A stretch of 64,000 bases of DNA from an uncultured Duodenibacillus sp. (GCA_944390745.1 CALXQK010000016.1:47608-111607), one strand, 5' to 3'. Shown: positions 11,043 to 20,861, counted from the stretch's first letter. Numbers and translations are program-made. Notes: generated by a model not told the origin, from the sequence alone.

Positions 11043-11065
11043 GGGGGGGGGGTGCGGGATATAAT
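11043..11065 (+). promoter_or_regulatory. G10 tract adjoining a perfect -10 box of the three-gene operon
   Basis: Ten G at 11043-11052 are followed after 7 nt by TATAAT at 11060-11065, 77 nt before the first start codon. The tract falls where the -35/-10 spacer would be, and no good -35 hexamer is seen at 16-18 nt. A TAA at 11062-11064 closes the frame of the first gene, so the tract acts on transcription, if at all, not on the reading frame. Length change would alter spacing and could switch the operon. Confidence 0.6.
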
Positions 11066-11142
11066 CAAATCCTGTTGCTTTGCAGAGGTTCCGGCGTATT
11101 GACGGAACGAGATATCTGCGACAGAAGAACATTACACGCACC

Positions 11143-12666
11143 ATGTCAGACCTTCTGGATTATCTTTTTGCGACTCCCTTCACGCCGAGCACGCCTTCAG
11201 ACCGTTCTGGCGACCTTCTGGGCTGGTCTCGCATCAGGCGCCGTCTGCAGCGCCGGCTTTTTCCCCCTTTCACTGTCCTGACGCCCCGCAGACACTCGGC
11301 AGAAATCCGACTGCTGATGGAAATGATCATTACCTCTGACGACCTCCCGGCTCCTTTCAAGACCATGACCAACAGCAGGAGCCGGCTGAGGCTTATGCGG
11401 CATCTCGAAATCCTCTTCGGCTTGGCAAGCCTTGTGAACGAGAATGTCAAGGATTTGCCCTCGCTGATTGAGGCCGCGCAGGAAAATCCCTGCGGGATTC
11501 TCAATATTGAGCGCATTCGCCAATATCTTGAACATAGAAAAGACTCCTCCTCAAGCTTCATCTGCAGCGAAAGCCCGGATGACTATATGGCCAACCTGGC
11601 CTATGGAATCGGACCGCACTACACCGTCTGTCTACGCGAATTCGATATGATGCGTAAACGCGGCGAGTTTTTCGATAACGAAAAATTTAAAACCGTTCTG
11701 AAAAAAGTTGCAAACTGGGGGAATCAAACCAGAAGGTCCTCCTTTAAAAGCTTTTTGGATGATTTGAAGTTTCTCAACAATTACTCATGGAAGGAAATTT
11801 TCAAAGACTTTGACAGCCGAACCAAGTTTTGGATTTCACTGCTGGAATCCTCGGACAAGCTGAAGCATTCGTTTCTTTACCAGATTTACCTGCACGCCCG
11901 GAGTAAACTCCCTGAAAACCTCCCCCTTGATTCTGCAGACGCATTGAGACAGCGAATCTACGAATCGGTCTTCGCCAGCGCCCGTGGTTTGGATCTCTAC
12001 TGGTGTCTGGTGGAGTGCCGCATCTTTGAAGTCCTGACGGCTTTGGCGGACTTTCTCATCTACAGCCTCATCGTCTACGCCACGCCTCAGTACGAGATTT
12101 CCGAAGACGCCGGCGGCGATTCACGCGCCCAAAGATCCCGGGGCAAAAAGCTTTCCACCTTTATCGACAACAACATCTTCTGGCTTCCCGGCGTCACCGC
12201 GCACCTGTACGAAACGATTAAGCAGGCGCGCTTCTGTAAAGAAAAGATGGCTGACAGCTGCCAAATCCCTGAACTCTCGTTTCCAGATCTGCGGCTTGAC
12301 AAGGGGGTGTTCGGCAGACGCGAAATCCGCGAAGTTCTTCTCTTCATCTTGAATCGTCATGCCCGAACCAAGGGCAGCGGCATGACGTTCGTCAACATTC
12401 TCGAGGACGACCAAGATGTCGTGCTGATTCGAACCGATCGCCAACAGGCGGGACTCGACTCCGCAAAGAAGATTCAGGAAGCGCTGATTCAGGGGGATGT
12501 CCGACTTCCTGGTTTGATTAACCTCAATGCCGATTTCGTGGACTTCGATCAGCTCTTCAAGAACGATTCATTCTGGGCCAGCTTTGTCGCAAACAACTTC
12601 CTCTGGGCGACCTTCGGCAGATGGTTTGGCTTTGTCAAACAAAAGGATGACGCATCTGGAGACTAA
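11143..12666 (+). CDS. Unknown protein, first gene of candidate defence operon
   Basis: A 507-residue protein, mostly predicted helical, with no catalytic motif or family I recognise. The ATG at 11143 (MSDLLDYLFATPFTP) is preferred over an in-frame TTG at 11080 that overlaps the promoter region. The middle is rich in aromatic and charged residues (KFWISLLESSDKLKHSFLYQ), and a stretch near residue 300 (EVLTALADFLIYSLIVYATP) is hydrophobic but reads as a buried helix rather than a clear membrane span. Its TAA overlaps the next ATG by one base (TAATG), so it is translationally coupled to the PLD gene. GC is about 50%, unlike the core genome. It may be a sensor, adaptor or effector; this is undecided. 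Confidence 0.8.
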   Translation: MSDLLDYLFATPFTPSTPSDRSGDLLGWSRIRRRLQRRLFPPFTVLTPRRHSAEIRLLMEMIITSDDLPAPFKTMTNSRSRLRLMRHLEILFGLASLVNENVKDLPSLIEAAQENPCGILNIERIRQYLEHRKDSSSSFICSESPDDYMANLAYGIGPHYTVCLREFDMMRKRGEFFDNEKFKTVLKKVANWGNQTRRSSFKSFLDDLKFLNNYSWKEIFKDFDSRTKFWISLLESSDKLKHSFLYQIYLHARSKLPENLPLDSADALRQRIYESVFASARGLDLYWCLVECRIFEVLTALADFLIYSLIVYATPQYEISEDAGGDSRAQRSRGKKLSTFIDNNIFWLPGVTAHLYETIKQARFCKEKMADSCQIPELSFPDLRLDKGVFGRREIREVLLFILNRHARTKGSGMTFVNILEDDQDVVLIRTDRQQAGLDSAKKIQEALIQGDVRLPGLINLNADFVDFDQLFKNDSFWASFVANNFLWATFGRWFGFVKQKDDASGD

Positions 12667-14897
12667 TGATGACCGTGAAGAAGAACCGCTATGGGTCCCT
12701 CCCGCAGATTCTCGATGAGATTCATTGCAATGAAGCTTCCGGCATTGAGGCCGCTGTCATCCTCACCTATGAGTTTGATCCGAACCTTGCGCATGCGCTT
12801 GCGAGCACGGCGCTGCTCGAGCTTGAGGACATCGAGTTTGGACTTCGCTTCAAATCAGAGTTCCCTGCCTGCCTTTTTTTCGACCCCAAGCGCAGCCGCA
12901 GCCTGCCGAATTTTCCGAGCGACTTTGAGATTCATTTCAAGGCAGGCCGCGGGAGGGCGTGTCACCACAGCAAGGCCTATGCCCTGGCGTTGTCCGACGG
13001 TTCATTCAAGCTCGTCCTTGGAAGCTTCAACCTGACGGAGTCAGGACTCTTTCGCAACCGCGAGTCGTTTGCCTCATTCGACCTTTGCGACGACTGCAGC
13101 GCAGAGGTCAGGGATCTCTTTAGTCAATGGAGCCAGTTCCTTAAAAAACACTATCTGAACACAACTTCATCGGAAAGACTTAGCCTCTACCTGAAGCATC
13201 TCGACGACAGACTTGCCGAGCTCTCCAATGTCGACGGCTCCGACAGCCAGCGGAAAGACTCCCCAATGCGGCTTTTGTCTTCCGGCTACGGCTCCTCTGA
13301 CCCGCACAAACCTGATTCCGGCTCCAACTCCTCTGGTTTGGATGAATTAAAAAAATTCTGCGAGCAGAACGGGATTGACCCAAAAAAACTTCTTGTGGTC
13401 TCTCCCTTCTTTGACGAGAATCATTCCGGCGACGGCATTCTGCAGCGCTTTAAATCCATATTCAAGAACCTGACCAGCGTTTCCATTTTTTCTAAGTATT
13501 CGAAATGGAAAAGAACCTTTTTCAAGGGTTTTGATGAAAGAAATGTACGCTGCTTTTGCATTCCATCAGAAGTCTCTAACGACGAACTAAAGGACATCAT
13601 CGTCTTTCTTGGAAAATCTGATCAAACGTCTTCGCACTCAAACTTGACGAAATCTATTTTCCGCGATCTGCACTCCAAATTGGTTTTGCTCGCTGACGAC
13701 AATGGAAGAGCCGTTCTCTACATCGGCAGCGCCAATTTTTCAAAGAAAGCATGGCTTGGCGATAATTTTGAACTCGGAGTTGCAGGAATTGTCGAGGTCC
13801 CTGATGAATCGAATCCCCGTCAAGTCCAGACCTGGGATAAGGAGTTTGTCAAGTCCATCCTGAACACCAAGGTGACAAAGGCCTGTCTTGTCGACGATGG
13901 CGAGGATCCTCAAAAAGATGATGAGGATGACAACGACGCTGCAGCCGCTCCACCGGGCTGGCTTGAGAGCATTCTTCTCAGCCCCGTCGGGGATGCAGAC
14001 GACCAGGACGATCAAGATTTTCAGGGACGATTTCTCTACTTTGTCCGCAAGAGTTCGGCCCGCATCGGTCTGGATCTGGAAAACGAAATCTTTCAATTCG
14101 GCGATCTTGACGTCACGCCCGTCGCAGGGATCGACAATGGCTCCCTGCTTCTTGAAAGTCCTCCCTATCCCTTTTCAAAGCTGGAGAAGATGCTCAATTC
14201 GACTCGCGTCATCACCAAAATGAGCCGACATCGCGATGCCGGGAGTTCGGATCCGGGACTTGTCTTCATTCCCTTCAACATTGACCCGAGGTTTGGGATC
14301 AAGGCTCAGTTTCACATGGAGGTCAACCCGGAAAACGGGCTTGCGTTCCTCGCCAATCTCTACGCAGGGAAAAAGTTCTCCCGCCAGGATGACGCGCGCC
14401 GAAAGAAGGCAGCAGACAGGCGCGCCGAAGACGGATTTCAGGAGCTTGAGACGCCTCTCGATGAGTCGCGATCGAAGACGCACGCGATGCGTCAATGGAT
14501 TTCCGATCTAGGCAATCTGGAACAGGCGCTCATCAAGCCTGGCAAATCCATGACTTTGCGCAGCGACCTCATTGAGTTCATCCTGATGTACGCCAAAAGT
14601 CTCGTTCGGCCGGACGCAAAGCTTCAAAATAAGAAACTCAATCCGACAGACAAGACGTTCATCGTCATGGAGCTCGCCATTCTGGCCGCTCGTCTGGCTG
14701 CAGCCGGCTGCGGCCAGGGCGCCAGCAACAAGGACGCAGTCGAAAAAATTGTCGCAGAACTCGCGGAAATGGCCCTGCAGCTCGAGGCAAAAAACCGTCC
14801 GGATGGATGCAGTACCGGAGATGATCCGTATCGACAGCTGCTGTACGACTGTCTGGACAGATTCAAGGCCAAACTCAATCAGGAATCAGCATCATGA
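12666..14897 (+). CDS. Phospholipase D-family protein, candidate defence nuclease
   Basis: A 743-residue protein with two PLD-type half-sites: HHSKAYALALSDGSFKLVLG with GSFNLTESGLF (about residues 99-128), and LHSKLVLLADDNGRAVLYIG with GSANFSKKAWLG (about 334-365). Two HxK...GSxN sites make one active centre of the PLD superfamily, which includes nucleases such as the DISARM protein DrmC. The usual aspartate of HxK(x)4D is not obvious in the first site. About 370 further residues follow, with an acidic linker (DDGEDPQKDDEDDNDAA) and an unassigned C-terminal region. A GGAG ribosome-binding site lies before the ATG at 12666. The end overlaps the helicase start by four bases (ATGA). It is probably a DNA-cutting partner of the helicase. 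Confidence 0.85.
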   Translation: MMTVKKNRYGSLPQILDEIHCNEASGIEAAVILTYEFDPNLAHALASTALLELEDIEFGLRFKSEFPACLFFDPKRSRSLPNFPSDFEIHFKAGRGRACHHSKAYALALSDGSFKLVLGSFNLTESGLFRNRESFASFDLCDDCSAEVRDLFSQWSQFLKKHYLNTTSSERLSLYLKHLDDRLAELSNVDGSDSQRKDSPMRLLSSGYGSSDPHKPDSGSNSSGLDELKKFCEQNGIDPKKLLVVSPFFDENHSGDGILQRFKSIFKNLTSVSIFSKYSKWKRTFFKGFDERNVRCFCIPSEVSNDELKDIIVFLGKSDQTSSHSNLTKSIFRDLHSKLVLLADDNGRAVLYIGSANFSKKAWLGDNFELGVAGIVEVPDESNPRQVQTWDKEFVKSILNTKVTKACLVDDGEDPQKDDEDDNDAAAAPPGWLESILLSPVGDADDQDDQDFQGRFLYFVRKSSARIGLDLENEIFQFGDLDVTPVAGIDNGSLLLESPPYPFSKLEKMLNSTRVITKMSRHRDAGSSDPGLVFIPFNIDPRFGIKAQFHMEVNPENGLAFLANLYAGKKFSRQDDARRKKAADRRAEDGFQELETPLDESRSKTHAMRQWISDLGNLEQALIKPGKSMTLRSDLIEFILMYAKSLVRPDAKLQNKKLNPTDKTFIVMELAILAARLAAAGCGQGASNKDAVEKIVAELAEMALQLEAKNRPDGCSTGDDPYRQLLYDCLDRFKAKLNQESAS

Positions 14898-17800
14898 GCA
14901 AGGAAAGCAAGTTTGATGCCGACGGCTTGTGCATGCCGGGCTGCTTTGCAGCCGGGGCGGCACTGCCGGACGCCTATCTCAGGCAGTATGAGGAAGCGCG
15001 CGTCATCAATGAGTTTTTCACGAAAACGCCCGTGCAAATGCTTGCCGATGATGTTGGTACGGGAAAAACATGGGTGGCAATGATGACCCTGTTTTCCCGT
15101 CTGAACAGAAATTCCTCAGAGAACTCCCGCGGGCAAAGGCATGCCGTCGTAATCGCACCGACTCGCCTCGTCGCAAACAAATGGGTTTATGAGCTGAATT
15201 ATTTCAATCAAAACTTTGTAAAAGACTCTGAGATAAATGCAATCATCCATCATGACTCCCTCTCAGATCTCCTGACGGATGTTCAGCATTGCGCCAGAAA
15301 TAGATTTCCTGAACAAAACAAGCCGCTGAATGAACTGCTGCGCAACAGATTGCCGCAGACCAAATGCGCTGAGATTTTTCTTCTGGAGTTAATCAAAGCC
15401 ACAAGGCGAATCGCCCCTAAGAAAAAATGGCCGGGGACCGACGAAGACAAGAAGCTCATCGACTCATTCGCATCAAGCCTTGAGAAGATGCGTCGTTACC
15501 CTGCCATGTCGGCCGCTCTTTCCCAAAATAAAATCGAAAAGCTCATTTCCAATCTGAAGCTTTATGCCAGCGCCTTCAAAAGCCAGGGCGGAAAATGGTT
15601 TGACTGCGAATTTGACCGCACGGTCTGGGCTAAGAGACGCAAGCGGGTTCACTGGACTACATGGGCGAAAGATCTCGTGAAGCTCAGCAGCGAAAATGCC
15701 GGCCTGAAACAAATCCTTCACCTGGTGCAAATTGCGTCAGTCCTCTGGGACGCTGACCTGCGTCGGTCAGTGCGTCCGAAGAATGCCGTGTTGACGCAAG
15801 AGACCGCGGAAAAGCTGCATCAAAAGTTTTATCACGCCGGCGATGACAATGCACTCCTTCAATGGATCAAGATCATCCTCAGGCAAGGCTTGAGCAAACT
15901 GGATAATGCCTCTGATATTCTCAAGAATCTGGGAGAAACAGAATGCGACGTCAATTTCGTCATCCCCGTACCGGAGGCCGAGCGCATCGTTCTTATGCTT
16001 GCAGCCTATGCCGACCGTCTGAAGGAGATTTCCGGTCACGACATCAAGATCGATGATGCCCGCATGCACATGTATGCAGCCGCGGGAGTCTTTCGCCACC
16101 CGACTCATTTGCACGATGCCATCGATGAGCTGAAGAGACACGGCAACCCTTGTGAACGACTTTCGACTTTTCTTGCTCCGATTCTGAGCATGACCACTCA
16201 GAATTCAAGAATGAGTAAAGAAAGACCAAACAAAAGAAAAATCCTTTTGGACCGTCTTGCGCAGGGGATTCTTCAGCTTGTCGATTACGAGGTCAATCCC
16301 AATCAAGTTGGAAGCTTCTTTTGGGAAGAAGAGCCCAAGCAGCATGCGATTCATGTCATTTGCATGAACGACTTGAAAAAAGGCGAAGCTGTCAGTCAGG
16401 GAAGCCCAAGGAATAATCTCCGGACCATCTCTCTGGCAATCGTTGACGAGGCACACAACTGGCGTCGCAGATCCCATGGAGCAGAGCGGTATCAAAAGCT
16501 CGTCGCGCCGCTTGTCGAGCGAACGCTGCTTGTAACGGCAACGCCTCTGCATATGGGCGTCGAGGATCTGAAATCCATCATTGACATCACCCTTGGCCTC
16601 GACAAAAAACAATGCGCGACGCTTCCCGAAGATGTTTCGGGTTACCTGAGAGCTGAATATTTTCTCGATTTCATCAACAGCTATCAAGCCATTTTCTGTA
16701 AGGATAAGAATCGGCTCCAGGAGGCCGCCCAAAAGCAGAAAGCCGTGGTTGAGGCAATTCACAACCTCAGCAGCATGAAGCAAGACGCCGAGAAAATCCT
16801 TGAAAAGGCCCGACGCGAATTGCCCTCCCCGTCCACCGGCGAAAAGTTCAAGCAGGCGCAGCTAGACGCCTGGACGGAGTCCTTATTGCCCGATCCATAC
16901 CTGCACGAACTTGCCGAGAGCGTTCTGGACCTGCACACCCTACTGAACCAGGATCTTCTCAAGAACATCAGTCTCTTCATCAACAAAACAAGGGCGCCAA
17001 GGTATTATGAATCAACATCGATTGCCAGACGCAGATATTTGTGCGGACAAGAGGCTGATGTCGCGGCGCTTGAGTCCGATTTGAATCCCCCGGCCGATGA
17101 TGCCCATCTTTTGCTTCATGACTTCGTGGGCATCGACAATTCTGCAACAGACTGGGTGAATTTGATTGGAATGCGTCTTTCACAGCTCGCCAGCCAGAAT
17201 AAAAATGCCTTTTTGTTGACTGCCCTTCCCTCGAGCTATGAAGCATTAAAATCCAGCGCTGCGCTCTCGAGTTTAAAAATAAAAGCTCAGGACAAGGGTA
17301 AAGATGAAGCCGAGGACCAGAAGACCGACAATATTGCACTCCGGTATTTTCATGTTTTAGACAAATGCCTGTCCAGTGCGGAGCCAAAAAATGGAGAATG
17401 CGGCAAGCTGATGACCAATCATCCCAAGGTCAAAAGAACTGTTGAGATTGCTTTCAAAAACCTGCTGCTCGGCCAGAAGACGCTTGTTTTCTGCCAGCGC
17501 CTGGACACCGTCGACGTGATTCTCAAGGCACTCAACAATCGGTGCAGCGAATTCCTGGGCAGTTACCCGGACACTCAGCGCTACGACGCGGATCACCCCT
17601 TGGACTGGGCCTTCTGCGTCGCCAGAGAATTTACTGTTCAGCAAATGAGAAAATTCCCGAAGTCAAAATCCCACATCAATTTTGACGCCCTCCAGTCCTT
17701 CCTGGACTCAAGGAGTCCCGACCAGAATCTGGCCGCTTCCGACTTCGACGCCCGAGCAGTCTGGCTTGTGAGCACGGCGCTCATCGCTGCGTACATGAAA

Positions 17801-18583
17801 AACAATCTGAAAAGGCGTGACAAAGAGAAGCTGCTTTCGGAGATCTCGAAGCTTGTCGCATCTCAGAAAATTCCTGATGAGGAGCTGTTGCCGGATGATG
17901 AGAATGAGACTGAGGCAGCAAAAGCTGCAGCGGCACAGGATGATGCAATCTCCGGGCGCACTCTCGCAAATTTCAAGGCTGTTGTCGCCATCACCGGACG
18001 CTCGAACAGAGACCCAGTTCAGCGTGGCCGCATCCTGCGCAACTTTTCAGCTCCGTTTTTTCCGCTTGTGCTCATTTGCGGTCAGGTCAGTCAGGAAGGC
18101 GTTGATATGCATCGATACTGCCGAACGCTGATTCTTCATGACCTCAACTGGAATCCAGCGATTATTGAACAACGCATCGGCAGACTTGACCGCATCGCTT
18201 CCTTTGCTTCAGAACTAAAGCAACCAATGCCCGTGGATATTTTCGTACCGTTTCTCGCCGACAGCTATGACGAATACCAATTTTCGAGAGTTCTTCAACG
18301 GGCAGATCTTCAGGAACTCGTCTTCGGTCGAAATGACAAGGTCGTATCCGACAGCGAGCGGATAAGACGTGCGAATCAAGCCAAACAGACGGAGAATAAG
18401 GCGAACGACGATCGGGAGGATGAAGTCGAAAACGAAATGCAGGAGTTCGAAGAGATGAAAAGCGACGGCGCCGATGGAGACTTTCCCCTGCTTGGTCCCC
18501 TGATTCACGGTTTCTTCGACATGGATCTCTCAGCGGCGCAACGCAGGAAAATATGGTTCAGCGAGGCGGACGCTTCTCGTTGA
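14894..18583 (+). CDS. Large SNF2-type DEAH helicase, candidate defence translocase
   Basis: A 1229-residue superfamily 2 ATPase. Walker A is LADDVGTGKTWVAM (GTGKT at residues 55-59) and motif Ia is VVIAPTRLVANKWVYELN. Motif II is AIVDEAHNW, at about 517; motif III is LLVTATPLHMGVEDL. The second RecA lobe has KTLVFCQRLDTVDVILKAL, ICGQVSQEGVDMHRYC and WNPAIIEQRIGRLDRIA (about 1085-1102). The SQEGVD..WNP..QR.GR.DR pattern is that of SNF2/RapA-like translocases, as in DISARM DrmD. About 420 residues lie between motif Ia and motif II, far more than usual, so a large domain is inserted in lobe 1. It presumably uses ATP to move on double-stranded DNA and to direct the PLD protein. Confidence 0.9.
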   Translation: MSKESKFDADGLCMPGCFAAGAALPDAYLRQYEEARVINEFFTKTPVQMLADDVGTGKTWVAMMTLFSRLNRNSSENSRGQRHAVVIAPTRLVANKWVYELNYFNQNFVKDSEINAIIHHDSLSDLLTDVQHCARNRFPEQNKPLNELLRNRLPQTKCAEIFLLELIKATRRIAPKKKWPGTDEDKKLIDSFASSLEKMRRYPAMSAALSQNKIEKLISNLKLYASAFKSQGGKWFDCEFDRTVWAKRRKRVHWTTWAKDLVKLSSENAGLKQILHLVQIASVLWDADLRRSVRPKNAVLTQETAEKLHQKFYHAGDDNALLQWIKIILRQGLSKLDNASDILKNLGETECDVNFVIPVPEAERIVLMLAAYADRLKEISGHDIKIDDARMHMYAAAGVFRHPTHLHDAIDELKRHGNPCERLSTFLAPILSMTTQNSRMSKERPNKRKILLDRLAQGILQLVDYEVNPNQVGSFFWEEEPKQHAIHVICMNDLKKGEAVSQGSPRNNLRTISLAIVDEAHNWRRRSHGAERYQKLVAPLVERTLLVTATPLHMGVEDLKSIIDITLGLDKKQCATLPEDVSGYLRAEYFLDFINSYQAIFCKDKNRLQEAAQKQKAVVEAIHNLSSMKQDAEKILEKARRELPSPSTGEKFKQAQLDAWTESLLPDPYLHELAESVLDLHTLLNQDLLKNISLFINKTRAPRYYESTSIARRRYLCGQEADVAALESDLNPPADDAHLLLHDFVGIDNSATDWVNLIGMRLSQLASQNKNAFLLTALPSSYEALKSSAALSSLKIKAQDKGKDEAEDQKTDNIALRYFHVLDKCLSSAEPKNGECGKLMTNHPKVKRTVEIAFKNLLLGQKTLVFCQRLDTVDVILKALNNRCSEFLGSYPDTQRYDADHPLDWAFCVAREFTVQQMRKFPKSKSHINFDALQSFLDSRSPDQNLAASDFDARAVWLVSTALIAAYMKNNLKRRDKEKLLSEISKLVASQKIPDEELLPDDENETEAAKAAAAQDDAISGRTLANFKAVVAITGRSNRDPVQRGRILRNFSAPFFPLVLICGQVSQEGVDMHRYCRTLILHDLNWNPAIIEQRIGRLDRIASFASELKQPMPVDIFVPFLADSYDEYQFSRVLQRADLQELVFGRNDKVVSDSERIRRANQAKQTENKANDDREDEVENEMQEFEEMKSDGADGDFPLLGPLIHGFFDMDLSAAQRRKIWFSEADASR

Positions 18584-19001
18584 AGTAAAAAATGATCTGG
18601 TCTGCCGCCTCGCCGGCGGATCGCCTTTGTCAACCCGACGGACCTGCATGGAACACCACGGCGCTCGAGGCCTTTTCGCGGCCGCCTCGTCGCCCACCGC
18701 GCAGCAGCATCCGGGCTCGCTACGCAGCGGCATGTTCCCTCTGCGCGCGCCGTCTCGAGATCTTTCACCTCAGGCTTTTTTGTCCGGGTTCAGAGCCCGG
18801 CTCAAGGGTAAAATAGCTTGTTTTTGATTCGGCCGGCAGCGCGCGTTGCCCTGACGCCGCTCCCCCTGCCGCTTCCTGCTTTCAGAACGCCTCCTGAGGC
18901 CTGCTTCGACGCAGCCCTCAGGGCGCTCCTTCGCCGCGACACCCGTCAGGGCATCGCGCTTGATCTGCAAGGCCCGAAGCTGCCGGCATCAACCCATTTC
19001 T
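18584..19001. other. Intergenic region after the defence operon
   Basis: About 420 nt with GC back at chromosomal level from roughly 18600, marking the right edge of the low-GC island. An AT-rich patch near 18808-18830 could hold the promoter of the following acyl-CoA synthetase gene, but no clear hexamer pair is seen. No att-like repeat, integrase or tRNA was found. Confidence 0.4.
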
Positions 19002-20837
19002 ATGGAGAAAGCGATCTTGTCGCGCTTTATCGAAGAATTCCGCGTGCTGCCTGAAATGCTCGAGCGCACTGCACGCCTTTTTCCCGACCGCGAGGCCTAT
19101 CGCTGGTACGACTACTGCACCAACAGCTGGGTGACGCTCACCTGGCGCAAGTTTTCCGAACGCGTGCTGCGCTGGCGCCGCGCCTTTGCCCGCATGGGCC
19201 TCAAGAAGGGCGACCGCGTTGCCATGCTGCTGCCCAACGGCATCGATGCCCTCACCTTTGACCAGGCGGCGCTTGCCAACGGCCTTGTGCCCGTGCCGCT
19301 GCACGCCATCGACACCGCCGGCAGCTCCACCTACATTCTCAACGACTCGGGCGCGAAGTTTCTCGTCACCGTCAACTTCGCGCGCTGGAATTCACTTGCC
19401 ACCTGCGGCACCGAGCTGCCCGAACTCGAGCAGGTGGTGCTCACCAACGAAACCGAGTCGGGCGTGAGCCAGGGCCGCATCCCCTACTGCGGCCTTGAGG
19501 ACTGGCTTGCCACGGGCAACGATGTCGAGACGCTTCCTGAAGGCCCCGGCGAGGAGGATCTCGCCGCGCTCGTCTACACCTCGGGCACCACGGGCCGCCC
19601 CAAGGGCGTGATGCTCACGCACCGCAACGTCGTGGCCAACGTGCGCCAGATCCACGGCTACATGGACGTCACAGAAAACGACGTCTTTCTCTCGTTTCTG
19701 CCGCTGTCGCACACCTTCGAGCGCTCCGCGAGCTACTACCACGCGGTCGCCACGGGCGCGGCGCTTGCCTTCTGCCGCAACGTCTCTCGCATTCTCGACG
19801 ACCTGCGCGAGGTGCGCCCCACCATCATGTGCTCGGTGCCGCGCGTCATTGAGCGCATCCACAACCAGGTGATGGGCGTGCGGCGCAAGATGCCCGCCAA
19901 GAAGGGCTACTTCTTCGACTGGACCCTCGAGACGGGCTGGAGGAGCTTCTGCCGCGCCAACGACCTCCCGGTTGAGCACAGCGCGCGCGAGTGCATCGAC
20001 TTTCTGGTCTCGGGCTATCTGCAGCGCAAGATCGGCGAACACATCCGCAATCTCTTCGGCGGCCGCATGCGCATTCTCTTTGTGGGCGGCGCCGCGCTCA
20101 ACTATTCGGTGGCGAAGTTCTTCTGCGGCATGGGGCTTCCCGTGCGCCAGGGCTACGGCCTGACCGAAAGCTCGCCCGTGATCTCGCTTTGCGAGGAAAA
20201 GGGCAACCATCCCCTTACCGTCGGGCGCCCTCTCATTGAGATCGATGCGCGCATCGGCGAAAACGACGAGCTGCAGGTGCGCGGCCCGCAGGTGATGAAA
20301 GGCTACTGGAAGCGCGAGGAGGACACCCGCCGCACCTTTACCGAGGACGGGTGGCTCAAGACGGGCGACCAGGCCGACATGAGCGACGGCGGCCGCATCC
20401 GCATCAAGGGGCGCCTGAAGGAAATCATCGTCACGAGCGTGGGTGAGAAGGTGAGCCCCGTGGATCTTGAATTCGCCATCCAGGAGGACCACCTCTTTGA
20501 CCAGGTGATGGTGGTGGGGGAAAACCGTCCCTACATCGCCGCCCTCGTGGTCGTCAATCAGGAGCGCTGGCAGGCGCTGTGCCGCGACATGCAACTTGAT
20601 CCCTCGGATCCCTCGACGATGGGCTGCCGCGACATCCGCAGCGCCGTTCTCAAGCGCGTGCGAGCCGCAACAAAGGACTTCCCGCGCTACGGTCAGCCGC
20701 GCAACGTCACAATCGTGCCCGAGGCCTGGACCGTGGAAAACGGCCTTCTGACCACCACCATGAAGCTTCGTCGCCGCCAGATCGCCGAGCGCTTCGCCGA
20801 CGAAATCGAAGGCCTCTACAAGGGGCACGGCGCCTGA
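19002..20837 (+). CDS. Long-chain acyl-CoA synthetase (AMP-forming)
   Basis: A 611-residue adenylate-forming enzyme of the FadD/FAA1 type that activates fatty acids with ATP and CoA. Family motifs are intact: the P-loop LVYTSGTTGRPKGVMLTH, the substrate/adenylate motif GYGLTESSPVIS, DGWLKTGDQADM and KGRLKEIIVTSVGEKVSP. The ATG at 19002 (MEKAILSRFIEEFRVLP) is chosen; the frame opens at 18960 with non-homologous residues. No signal or membrane segment is evident, so it is cytoplasmic or peripheral. tatD starts 24 nt downstream. It is closest to the long 600-residue class (FadD15-like) rather than E. coli FadD. Chain-length preference is unknown. Confidence 0.93.
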   Translation: MEKAILSRFIEEFRVLPEMLERTARLFPDREAYRWYDYCTNSWVTLTWRKFSERVLRWRRAFARMGLKKGDRVAMLLPNGIDALTFDQAALANGLVPVPLHAIDTAGSSTYILNDSGAKFLVTVNFARWNSLATCGTELPELEQVVLTNETESGVSQGRIPYCGLEDWLATGNDVETLPEGPGEEDLAALVYTSGTTGRPKGVMLTHRNVVANVRQIHGYMDVTENDVFLSFLPLSHTFERSASYYHAVATGAALAFCRNVSRILDDLREVRPTIMCSVPRVIERIHNQVMGVRRKMPAKKGYFFDWTLETGWRSFCRANDLPVEHSARECIDFLVSGYLQRKIGEHIRNLFGGRMRILFVGGAALNYSVAKFFCGMGLPVRQGYGLTESSPVISLCEEKGNHPLTVGRPLIEIDARIGENDELQVRGPQVMKGYWKREEDTRRTFTEDGWLKTGDQADMSDGGRIRIKGRLKEIIVTSVGEKVSPVDLEFAIQEDHLFDQVMVVGENRPYIAALVVVNQERWQALCRDMQLDPSDPSTMGCRDIRSAVLKRVRAATKDFPRYGQPRNVTIVPEAWTVENGLLTTTMKLRRRQIAERFADEIEGLYKGHGA

Positions 20838-20861
20838 TTCCCCGCCCTCTGGATTCGTCCG

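Noticed and set aside
10613-11281. 222-residue ORF across the decayed lpxH copy and the G10 tract
   Set aside because: It crosses the pseudogene in a different frame and runs over the promoter and start of the next gene; no homology.
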